Notes under the pieces: model-generated | Database searches by the model: none | Seen by the model: the letters and a program-made list of their open reading frames with translations, nothing else | What the model was told of the DNA's origin: nothing | Source of the DNA: Chthonomonadaceae bacterium | GTDB lineage: Bacteria; Armatimonadota; Chthonomonadetes; Chthonomonadales; Chthonomonadaceae | Direction: 5' to 3' | Assembly (NCBI GenBank): GCA_025355115.1 | Contig: JANXLO010000679.1 | Span: 1 to 5,449 of the forward strand | Length of the DNA: 5,449 nucleotides | Translations under genes and position numbers: made by a program | In this document: positions 1 through 5,449 of the stretch, in pieces | How positions within the stretch are numbered: position 1 is the first letter of the stretch | How the letters are laid out: every line of letters begins with the position of its first letter

Positions 1-2636
1 GCAGCGGCAACTCCAACTTGATGCGCTTTCCGCTCGAGGGCGGGCCGGGGAAGTGGGTCACCCACGAGAAGGAGAACCAGCGCTGGACGATGTTTGCTCC
101 GGACGGCAGGAATATCGTCTTCGTTTCGGACAAGGGCGGCACCGCGAACCTCTGGAGGCGCGGAGTTGACGACGGCAAGCCAGCCGAGATCACTCATTTC
201 ACCGGTGGGAATCTATTCTATCCGACGATGGCAGCGAAGACAGGCCGGATAGTCTTTGAGCACGGCTTCGGACTATGGGAGATCGAGAGAGCAGGCGCAG
301 CCCCGAAGGAGCTGAGGATATTCGCGCCGACCGATGATCGCACCAACCCCGTGCGGCACGAGACGCTGTCAAAAGGGGCGCAGGAGCTCGCCCTCTCGCC
401 GGACGGCAAATCGCTCGCCTTCATAGTGCACGGCGAGCTGTTCATGCAGCCACTGAGTGGCAGCGCAGCGCGAGCGGGATCGATTGCCGGCTCCGCCGCA
501 GGCGATCAGGCTCCGGATGAGCCTCTGCCTCGCCTGCCCTCCGAGGCGAAGAGGCTGACAGAGACTCCGCAGCGCGAGCAGGACGTCGTCTGGTCGCCGG
601 ATGGCAAGACGGTCGCCTTCACCTCCGACCGGGACGGCAACAACAACATCTATCTCCTGGACGTCAAAACAAAGAAAACGACCGCCCTCACGAAATCGCC
701 GGGGGATGAGAACTCCCCGGTCTTCTCGCCGGACGGAAAGAGCATCGCCTTTTTGCGCGGCTACAACGGCTCCGAACTCTGCGTGATGCCTTCGGCAGGC
801 GGAGCCGAGCGTGTTCTTGCCCACGACCCGAACATCAGTGAAGTGGCCTGGTCGCCCGATTCGCAGCAACTGGCCTACAGCCGGATGAAGTCGCACTCTG
901 CGGGAACGATGGCGGACATCTTCATCGTCGCGGCGGGAGGAAGCAAGCCCGTCAACGTCACGCGCTACCCGATGGTCAACACGAAGCCGGCGTGGTCTAC
1001 GGACGGGAAAAAGCTGTTTTTCCTCTCTAATCGGAGCGCAATCGTAAACATCTGGAGCGTCAGCTTGCTCGCCGACCCGGCACCCACGGCCGTACCCGGC
1101 GAGGAGAGCGATGACCCGGCACCTGCGCCGAAGCCCGTTGAGCAGAAGGGTGGGGAGAAGAAGCCCGTCGTGGTCAGGATTGATTTCGACGACATTCACA
1201 GGCGTGCGCGCCAGATTACGCATGCTGAGAGCGCGATCAGCAGCTATGCGCTCTCGCCAGACGGCAAAACGCTGGTGTTTGGCATGAGCCAGCTCGGACG
1301 CCCCGATCTGTGGCGGATCGACTCGATAGGCGGGCAGCCAACACGGCTGACGCAGACAGGCGAAGCTGCAGAGAGCCTTGCCTTCACACCCGACAGCCAG
1401 CGCGTCGTCTATATCTCGGCGGGCGCAATCCATGCGCTGACGGTCATTGCCTCCGTTCCGGTCATGTCGCCAGTCAACTTCGTCGCTAAAATGGACATAG
1501 ATACCCATGCAGAGCTGACGGAGATGTTCGATGAGGCGTGGCGCAAGATGCGGGATGCCTACTATGATGAGAAGATGCATGGCTCCGACTGGAACCGCGT
1601 TCGAGAAACGTATCGCTCAATCCTTGACGACATCACGTACAAGGAGGACTTCTACACGCTGTTTTCTCTGGTGCTCGGCGAGTTGGATTCGTCGCACGTC
1701 GGCATCACCGGCTCTCCAGATCGAACCGGCCCGGTGACCCCATCGCTCGGCATTACCATAGACGACCGGTTTCCTGGTCCTGGCGTGAAGGTCGCAACTG
1801 TCCTGCCGAAAGGCCCCGCGGACAAGCAACTCAGCCGCCTGAAGCCGGGCGACATTCTGCTCAAGGCGGACGGGCAGGCGATCACGACAACGGAGCAGTA
1901 CTACCGACTGCTTGCGGATAAAGCAGCCCGAGCCGTTATACTCACTGTGAACACCGAGCCCAGGGAGGAGGGAGCGCATACCGTTCGGATTCGTCCAATC
2001 ACCGCCGCCGCACATAAGCTGTTGGAGTACGACCGCTGGGTGAGCGAGCATGAGAAAACGACCGATCAACTCTCCGGAGGCAAACTCGGCTATATCCACC
2101 TGAGCGCGATGGATGACGTCAACCTGGAGAAGTTCAAGCGGATGGTCTATGGGGACATGCAGTCGAAGGACGGCCTTGTGCTTGATGTGCGCTTCAATGG
2201 AGGCGGCAGCACTGCGGACGAAATTCTGGAGGTGCTGGAGACCAAGGTCTTCGGCTATCGCACTCTGCGCAGCGACACCGACCGCACGACCTCTCCCCTC
2301 CTAGTTTGGAACAAGCCGACCATCGTGCTGATTAATGAGCTGTCGTTCAGCAACGCGGAGGTCTTTCCCTGGGGATTTAAGGAGCTGCACCTCGGCAAAG
2401 TCGTCGGTCTTCCGACCAACGGCGGCGTCATCGGAACGGGCGCGACCACGCTTATCGACGGCACCACGCTCCGCATCCCCGCCGTCGGAGCATTTACGCT
2501 CACAATGATCGACCAGGAGCGCAACGGCTGCCCGCCCGACATATACGTGGAGAACACCCCTGTAGACATTGCACAGGGCCATGACCGCCAACTCGAGATC
2601 GCCGTCCGCGAACTCCTCCCCCAAACCAAGCACTGA
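1..2636 (+). CDS. Tricorn protease homologue (S41-family serine peptidase), N-terminus outside the window
   Basis: This is a large self-compartmentalising peptidase. Tricorn enzymes trim oligopeptides, typically products of upstream proteases. The frame is open to the left edge (first full codon at position 3), so the start is missing and the TTG/ATG at 18/21 are internal. Numbering from 18: eight PD40-type beta-propeller motifs ([SAT]-[PT]-D-[GS]) lie near residues 27, 127, 193, 237, 279, 327, 413 and 457. A helical C1 domain follows (about 500-560), then a PDZ domain (about 577-645) and the catalytic C2 domain (about 690-865). The tetrad known from Thermoplasma tricorn (Ser745, His746, Ser965, Glu1023) maps to Ser559-His560 in DSSHVG, Ser778 in SFSNAE and Glu834 in QERNG. 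The oxyanion glycine lies in RFNGGG (725-730). The near-constant offset of 186-189 implies about 190 missing residues, mostly first propeller. The Asp after the nucleophile is Asn here. The protein should be active. Any signal peptide would be off-window. Confidence 0.95.
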   Translation, partial: SGNSNLMRFPLEGGPGKWVTHEKENQRWTMFAPDGRNIVFVSDKGGTANLWRRGVDDGKPAEITHFTGGNLFYPTMAAKTGRIVFEHGFGLWEIERAGAAPKELRIFAPTDDRTNPVRHETLSKGAQELALSPDGKSLAFIVHGELFMQPLSGSAARAGSIAGSAAGDQAPDEPLPRLPSEAKRLTETPQREQDVVWSPDGKTVAFTSDRDGNNNIYLLDVKTKKTTALTKSPGDENSPVFSPDGKSIAFLRGYNGSELCVMPSAGGAERVLAHDPNISEVAWSPDSQQLAYSRMKSHSAGTMADIFIVAAGGSKPVNVTRYPMVNTKPAWSTDGKKLFFLSNRSAIVNIWSVSLLADPAPTAVPGEESDDPAPAPKPVEQKGGEKKPVVVRIDFDDIHRRARQITHAESAISSYALSPDGKTLVFGMSQLGRPDLWRIDSIGGQPTRLTQTGEAAESLAFTPDSQRVVYISAGAIHALTVIASVPVMSPVNFVAKMDIDTHAELTEMFDEAWRKMRDAYYDEKMHGSDWNRVRETYRSILDDITYKEDFYTLFSLVLGELDSSHVGITGSPDRTGPVTPSLGITIDDRFPGPGVKVATVLPKGPADKQLSRLKPGDILLKADGQAITTTEQYYRLLADKAARAVILTVNTEPREEGAHTVRIRPITAAAHKLLEYDRWVSEHEKTTDQLSGGKLGYIHLSAMDDVNLEKFKRMVYGDMQSKDGLVLDVRFNGGGSTADEILEVLETKVFGYRTLRSDTDRTTSPLLVWNKPTIVLINELSFSNAEVFPWGFKELHLGKVVGLPTNGGVIGTGATTLIDGTTLRIPAVGAFTLTMIDQERNGCPPDIYVENTPVDIAQGHDRQLEIAVRELLPQTKH
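456..548 (+). other. Low-complexity linker in the tricorn propeller region
   Basis: Within the protease, residues 147-177 (numbered from position 18) are rich in Ala, Gly and Ser and then Pro and acidic residues. They fall between two PD40 blades (SPDG at 127 and 193). The composition suggests a flexible, surface-exposed loop rather than a blade strand. It is read by composition only. Confidence 0.5.
1068..1169 (+). other. Pro/Glu/Lys-rich linker between propeller segments of the tricorn homologue
   Basis: Residues 351-384 (numbered from position 18) are dominated by Pro, Ala, Glu, Asp and Lys. They precede a conserved-looking segment containing VRIDFDDI, which starts the next group of propeller blades. 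Charged insertions just before this segment are, as I recall, common in bacterial tricorn homologues, so this is probably a normal variable linker. Confidence 0.55.
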
Positions 2637-2656
2637 GTTGCTATACGGCCGCAGCT

Positions 2657-2690
2657 GGACTGAAGCCATTCACACGAAGCGTTTCAGTCC
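2657..2690. terminator. Hairpin in the convergent gap, possible bidirectional terminator
   Basis: The arms GGACTGAAGC (2657-2666) and GTTTCAGTCC (2681-2690) pair over 10 bp with one G-T wobble, around a 14-base loop. The hairpin begins 20 bases after the protease stop codon and ends 27 bases from the stop of the opposing gene, the expected place for a shared terminator. On the plus strand it is followed only by a weak A/T stretch (caactcaattt), and on the minus strand there is no T run. It therefore lacks the classic intrinsic-terminator tail. The stem is clear; the function is inferred from position. Confidence 0.45.
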
Positions 2691-2717
2691 CAACTCAATT
2701 TGTCAAGCAACGCAAGC

Positions 2718-3263
2718 TCATGGTTTAGGAAATTTCTGTTCGTAGAGTTTCCAGTAGGCATGCAGCAGGTCTTGGAACCCTTTCGGAGCGGACTTGCCGT
2801 AGTTGAACACGGAATACGTATGGGCTTTGCCGTCCATGTCGTGCATTTTCAGCGTCAACTGCTGATTCCCGGCATCCATCAATCCCTTCTGAATGTATTT
2901 TTCGCTCAGGGCAGGGAATCGCGCGACATTGAGCATGCGGATGAATTCCGCTTGCTCTTTCGCGTTGAGTGTGACGTTTTTATCCCGCTTCTCCACTTTG
3001 CCCATCATGGCTGATGAGGATTCAAGCAGATGCAGACTCCTGCCACTCAGGGTCAGCGATACGGAGGAGATTCGCGATGCAAATCCCCCAGTGACGTCCA
3101 TGCTTAACGAGTCGAAAGTGGATGTGGTGATCTGCTTTGTGCCAGACGACCCATGCTTCAGCTTCTGCGCCTCAGAGGCTGAGGCAATGACGGCCACTGC
3201 CAGCACAAGGCTAAATAATTTGATTGAGGTCAGGAATGGTTCCTTCCGTCCGAAGTAGATCAC
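2718..3263 (-). CDS. Small exported protein of unknown function (181 aa)
   Basis: I do not recognise a firm family. The N-terminus carries a signal-peptide pattern: basic residues, a hydrophobic core (about residues 16-28) and a likely cleavage after ASEA (residue 32, before QKLK). The mature part of about 149 residues reads as an alpha/beta domain. A beta strand region follows DVTGGFAS (56-63), then a helix begins at LNAKEQAEF (99-107). Strands surround QLTLKMHDMDGK (135-146) and a terminal helix runs from about 160 to 176. The spacing faintly resembles the emfourin-type fold of M4 peptidase inhibitors (GGFA start, helix, FPAL, D-G-K-x-H strand, AP-x-x-F-x-x-LL helix). That is only a visual similarity. 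The annotated start is GTG at 3261-3263 with no good Shine-Dalgarno; see the separate site for an alternative. Sampled lines are about 52% G+C, below both larger genes. Confidence 0.75.
   Translation of the reverse strand: MIYFGRKEPFLTSIKLFSLVLAVAVIASASEAQKLKHGSSGTKQITTSTFDSLSMDVTGGFASRISSVSLTLSGRSLHLLESSSAMMGKVEKRDKNVTLNAKEQAEFIRMLNVARFPALSEKYIQKGLMDAGNQQLTLKMHDMDGKAHTYSVFNYGKSAPKGFQDLLHAYWKLYEQKFPKP
3231..3245 (-). promoter_or_regulatory. Shine-Dalgarno-like AAGGA ahead of an in-frame CTG (alternative start)
   Basis: Read on the minus strand, AAGGA (3241-3245) sits 7 bases before an in-frame CTG (3231-3233), codon 11 of the small exported protein. Starting there would give a compact signal peptide (MTSIKLF, then the hydrophobic core). 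The upstream GTG has only a poor match (gttga) in front of it. CTG starts are rare in bacteria, so the GTG remains the default, but the spacing and signal-peptide fit make this worth recording. Confidence 0.3.
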
Positions 3264-3279
3264 TCAACTAGTGGATTGA

Positions 3280-3296
3280 AATGACAGCTGGTCATT
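3280..3296. repeat. Inverted repeat AATGAC-5-GTCATT upstream of the small exported gene
   Basis: Perfect 6-bp arms AATGAC (3280-3285) and GTCATT (3291-3296) flank AGCTG. The element lies 17-33 bases upstream of the GTG start at 3263. That position suits an operator dyad or a leader hairpin. No regulator is visible nearby, so function is unassigned. Confidence 0.35.
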
Positions 3297-3305
3297 GACC
3301 AAGTA

Positions 3306-3328
3306 GAGCGCTTCACCGCGTCGCGCTC
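3306..3328. repeat. Inverted repeat GAGCGC-11-GCGCTC
   Basis: Perfect 6-bp G+C-rich arms (3306-3311 and 3323-3328) enclose an 11-base spacer. This is the second of four dyads packed into the gap between the two exported-protein genes. It has no adjacent T run, so it is not an obvious intrinsic terminator. Confidence 0.35.
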
Positions 3329-3333
3329 GTCTG

Positions 3334-3354
3334 CTCCACCTGATGCTCGTGGAG
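3334..3354. repeat. Inverted repeat CTCCAC-9-GTGGAG
   Basis: Perfect 6-bp arms (3334-3339 and 3349-3354) enclose a 9-base spacer. It begins 6 bases after the end of the preceding dyad, so the two could stack as adjacent hairpins in a transcript. No T tract follows on either strand. Confidence 0.35.
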
Positions 3355-3363
3355 GGTTGCAGG

Positions 3364-3377
3364 CAAGGGCTCCCTTG
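3364..3377. repeat. Palindrome CAAGGG-2-CCCTTG downstream of the barrel protein gene
   Basis: A near-perfect palindrome: arms 3364-3369 and 3372-3377 around CT. It begins 23 bases past the stop codon of the minus-strand gene ending at 3401. As RNA it could form a 5-bp stem with a 4-base loop. It may be a weak transcription end or a protein-binding dyad; no U tract follows on the minus strand. Confidence 0.35.
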
Positions 3378-3400
3378 GGCGACTCGGTGAGCATAGGTTA

Positions 3401-5074
3401 TCAGGGTAAGGGCAGACATCGAAACTTGCGGCACTGTGCGCTATCCTCTTGCACCGCCTGCCCGCTGACAACGAACATGATGACCATCTCCGCACTGTCA
3501 GGCGGAGCAGTGACGATTCCGCTCGCCTCATGCCATCCGCCCGCGCCAGCTGCGAGAGAAGGCAGCAGAAGGAAATCCTCGCTTCTCTTCAGCCACCTGC
3601 CTTGCGCATCCTTCCAGCCTACATCGATGCTGGCGGATCCGTGGCCACTTCGGCGCACCTGCGCGCTGATAGCATGCCTGGCGCCTGGATTGACGGCGAC
3701 ATTCTGCCCCAAGGCCGCCCGCGCCGCTCCTGCCCATCGAAAGGAATTGCTCTCCAGCCCCGCACTGCCGTGACTTTTGTCGTCCTGCCATAGCCACCAT
3801 CCTGCAGGAAAGCCCTCCTTCCCGCTCAGCGCAAAATCGGCGTTGTTCAGTTCATTCGGAGCATTATGCGCCGAGCTCAAGAAGGCACTCGCGGCGGCTG
3901 CAGGGTCTTTCGCACGCAGCAGCGCAACCTCTGCGCCTTTCAATCTCTCCGTCCAGAGCGGGATTGGGGCACTGCCCTCTCTCGCTGGCCACCATCGCCC
4001 CGCTTCGCCATAGATCCACACATAGCCGCTGTCACTGGCGTGGAGCGCGGCGGCAGCGTTCGCCTCCAGCCGTGCCCCTGGCGTGCCCCCGAGAGGATCG
4101 ATGTACCAGGCATTGCCTGGAGAGTTCACGTAAGCATCCAGATACAGCCCATGACTGATCAGCACCTGACTGCGGTATTTGCCTCTGTTCGCGGGATCGA
4201 GCAGCGACGGAATTTCTGTCCGCAAACGCGCATAGGCTCGATCGAATATGGCAGGGCTGTTGGCGCGATATCCAATGTCCTCATCGCCTTCAACGACGAC
4301 AAGCGTTGGAGGCGCAACATCCAGCCAGCCGTCCACGAAGGCGGGCAGCAAGGCCCAGACGTTGCCGGAGAGAGCCGTTCGGGGATCGCCTCCCTTGCCA
4401 GTCAATGGCAGCAGGTCTGAGAGCAGCCGGTACGTAAACAGGGTCATGCTGGGATACTCTGCCGCAGCCGCCCTCATGACCTCTCGCCCACGAGCTCTTG
4501 CCTTCGCCGCATACTCCTCAAATGAATGCTGCTTGGCTCCAGATTGTAGCCCCTCGTTGAACTGCTGAAATGGCGGAGTGTACGGCTCGGCATCAAAGAG
4601 CAGTCCACGCAAATTGCCCCTGCGCGCCGTCCGCGCCAGTTGCCGCCAATGATCGACGATTTCAGCCCAGCCCTTATCATCGAACCAGTCCACATCGCCG
4701 GGATTTGCGTAACAGAACAGGAAGCTATGCGCTTTGATTCGGGAGTGGACAGCTTGAAGGTCGGCGGTCATGCCCGCGCAGGCGTCCGGCGCCCACTTGT
4801 CGCGATTGAACGCGTATCCATTTGAAATGGACGTGCCATTCATGAGCCGAATTGTAGGAAATATCGTCACGCCGTCAAAGGGCCATTTCTCGAACTCCCC
4901 GACGTGCCTTCGGAATTCCGAGGCATTGGGGCTGTCCCACCCGGTCGCGATCAGCTTGCTCTGCGCATTGCACCTTGCAGAGGCTGCGATTGTGAGCACG
5001 AAGAGGGGCGCGATAGAAAGGCGTATGGTCGAGGTAATAACGCGCTGAAGAGAATAAACGCACTGATGTTTCAT
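3401..5074 (-). CDS. Exported TIM-barrel-like putative carbohydrate-active protein with C-terminal CBM-like domain (557 aa)
   Basis: I infer an extracytoplasmic enzyme acting on glycans; no exact family is recognised. I chose the ATG at 5074 rather than upstream in-frame starts (5086, 5185). It places a signal peptide at the N-terminus: hydrophobic core about residues 17-32, cleavage after RCNA at residue 37. Residues about 40-385 alternate strand and helix as a TIM barrel does. GWDSPN (45-50) and PFDGVTIF (65-72) lie early, then FLFCYANPGD (118-127) and LLFDAEPY (158-165). Later come LVVVEGDED (258-266) and YVWIYGE (351-357). Acidic residues at strand ends (D161, E163, E262, E357) are candidate catalytic residues. 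Residues about 405-557 look like a CBM4/9-type beta-sandwich: LNNADFAL start, Trp-rich GWWLWQDD, QNVAVNPG-RHAISAQVR, W-K-D-A-Q-G, and a closing strand at KFRCLPLP. The fold call is by eye; the export call is firmer. It may be co-transcribed with its minus-strand neighbours. Confidence 0.8.
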   Translation of the reverse strand: MKHQCVYSLQRVITSTIRLSIAPLFVLTIAASARCNAQSKLIATGWDSPNASEFRRHVGEFEKWPFDGVTIFPTIRLMNGTSISNGYAFNRDKWAPDACAGMTADLQAVHSRIKAHSFLFCYANPGDVDWFDDKGWAEIVDHWRQLARTARRGNLRGLLFDAEPYTPPFQQFNEGLQSGAKQHSFEEYAAKARARGREVMRAAAAEYPSMTLFTYRLLSDLLPLTGKGGDPRTALSGNVWALLPAFVDGWLDVAPPTLVVVEGDEDIGYRANSPAIFDRAYARLRTEIPSLLDPANRGKYRSQVLISHGLYLDAYVNSPGNAWYIDPLGGTPGARLEANAAAALHASDSGYVWIYGEAGRWWPAREGSAPIPLWTERLKGAEVALLRAKDPAAAASAFLSSAHNAPNELNNADFALSGKEGFPAGWWLWQDDKSHGSAGLESNSFRWAGAARAALGQNVAVNPGARHAISAQVRRSGHGSASIDVGWKDAQGRWLKRSEDFLLLPSLAAGAGGWHEASGIVTAPPDSAEMVIMFVVSGQAVQEDSAQCRKFRCLPLP

Positions 5075-5078
5075 GCTT

Positions 5079-5084
5079 CTTCCC
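5079..5084 (-). promoter_or_regulatory. Purine-rich ribosome-binding site supporting the start at 5074
   Basis: On the minus strand, GGGAAG (5079-5084) precedes the ATG by 4 bases, within the longer purine run GAGGATGGGAAGAAGC. Spacing is slightly short, but together with the signal peptide it favours this ATG. The ATG at 5086 would add only four residues, and its nearest purine motif (GAGG) abuts it directly. Confidence 0.4.
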
Positions 5085-5125
5085 ATCCTCTCGAATTGAT
5101 CTTCCTGTAGCAGAAGTCTGGCGGC

Positions 5126-5143
5126 GAGCACAGCTGAATGCTC
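5126..5143. repeat. Inverted repeat GAGCA-8-TGCTC in the upstream gap
   Basis: Five-base arms (5126-5130 and 5139-5143) surround an 8-base spacer containing CAGCTG. It lies 52-69 bases upstream of the barrel protein's ATG. The rest of the 144-base gap (5075-5218) shows no convincing -35/-10 pair. Arms this short can arise by chance, so this is a weak candidate for an operator. Confidence 0.2.
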
Positions 5144-5218
5144 AAGCCTCCTCTGACGCTTGTTTGAAGGACTGCCCGTTGGCAATCTGAAGCGCCAGGC
5201 TCCTCATTACGTGCCAGT

Positions 5219-5449
5219 CTACTCCTCATGCTCGTATAGAGCGGGAGGGACTTGGCGGCCGTTTCGGCCATCGATAGGATGGTCGTTGAAGAGCGGTCCT
5301 AGCGCTTTCTGAGCGAGGAATAGGGCTGTGAACAGCTGAGCGTGAGTAAGAGGCGCGGCTGGGCGAAAGAGGAGTTTGCCATCCGTCGTGAAGGCGTCCC
5401 AGTTATCCCAGAGTGTCGAATCGATATGGTTGCCAAAAAGGACTTGTGC
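5219..5449 (-). CDS. C-terminal 76 residues of an unrecognised protein, start beyond the right edge
   Basis: On the minus strand a frame is open from the window edge (first codon GCA at 5447-5449) to a TAG at 5219-5221. It has no start codon inside the window that would suit a complete gene. The fragment opens with AQVLFGNHIDSTLWDNW, followed by a segment with TTDGKLLFRP. Next comes a probable amphipathic helix around THAQLFTALFLAQKAL, and the end is QVPPALYEHEE. It has no export signal or transmembrane segment in the visible part. The balanced composition with aromatic and hydrophobic residues supports real coding. I do not recognise the family and assign no function. It points the same way as the two downstream genes, 144 bases from the next. 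Confidence 0.6.
   Translation of the reverse strand, partial: AQVLFGNHIDSTLWDNWDAFTTDGKLLFRPAAPLTHAQLFTALFLAQKALGPLFNDHPIDGRNGRQVPPALYEHEE

Noticed and set aside
369..1580. A 403-codon open frame on the minus strand, antisense to the protease
   Set aside because: It lies wholly inside a confidently identified gene. Its Arg-, Cys- and His-rich translation is typical of the shadow of G+C-rich coding DNA, and it has no domain pattern.
3313..3531. Possible frameshift at the C-terminus of the barrel protein, since an alternative frame contains a CBM-like SAASFDV stretch
   Set aside because: The in-frame ending (KFRCLPLP) reads as a natural last beta strand and stops promptly. The alternative frame runs on for dozens of unrelated residues.
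3866..4420. A 184-codon plus-strand frame opposite the barrel protein
   Set aside because: It is an antisense shadow: a composition-driven open frame with Arg/Pro-rich sequence, no signal or domain, and a better gene on the other strand.
5075..5185. An N-terminal extension of the barrel protein to the ATG at 5185
   Set aside because: It would put 37 Arg/Gln/Leu-rich residues before a clear signal peptide and bypass the purine-rich site next to the ATG at 5074.
5257..5269. GGCCG-TTT-CGGCC hairpin as a terminator
   Set aside because: It lies inside the right-edge coding region, before the stop codon, with no T tract, and probably reflects codon content.
5071..5271. A 66-codon minus-strand frame across the gap upstream of the barrel protein
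   Set aside because: It overlaps the tail of the right-edge gene in another frame and shows no domain or convincing start. It is explained better as non-coding leader plus shadow.

Overview
The window holds one strongly recognisable gene, a bacterial tricorn-type protease. It also holds two predicted exported proteins of uncertain function and the tail of a fourth, unrecognised gene. Spot counts put G+C near 60% over the larger genes and about 52% over the small one. A bacterial tricorn homologue with PD40 propeller repeats beside several secreted orphan proteins would fit a soil bacterium such as an acidobacterium (Terriglobia). That assignment is an inference; there is no phylogenetic marker here.

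Layout. Positions 1-2636 (+): the C-terminal ~877 residues of a tricorn protease homologue, cut by the left edge. Positions 2637-2717: a convergent gap with a 10-bp-stem hairpin that could end transcription. Positions 2718-3263 (-): a 181-residue exported protein with no firm family. Positions 3264-3400: a non-coding gap with four consecutive short inverted repeats. Positions 3401-5074 (-): a 557-residue exported protein, read as a TIM-barrel-like domain plus a C-terminal beta-sandwich resembling a carbohydrate-binding module. Positions 5075-5218: a 144-base gap with no convincing promoter. Positions 5219-5449 (-): the last 76 residues of a protein running off the right edge.

The three minus-strand genes share an orientation, but the gaps of 137 and 144 bases do not prove an operon. 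The tricorn gene converges on them and is probably a separate unit. A plausible but unproven picture is general peptide turnover by the tricorn protein and extracytoplasmic polysaccharide handling by the barrel protein. I found no tRNA, rRNA, CRISPR array, insertion sequence or defence system. No gap between genes exceeds 300 bases.
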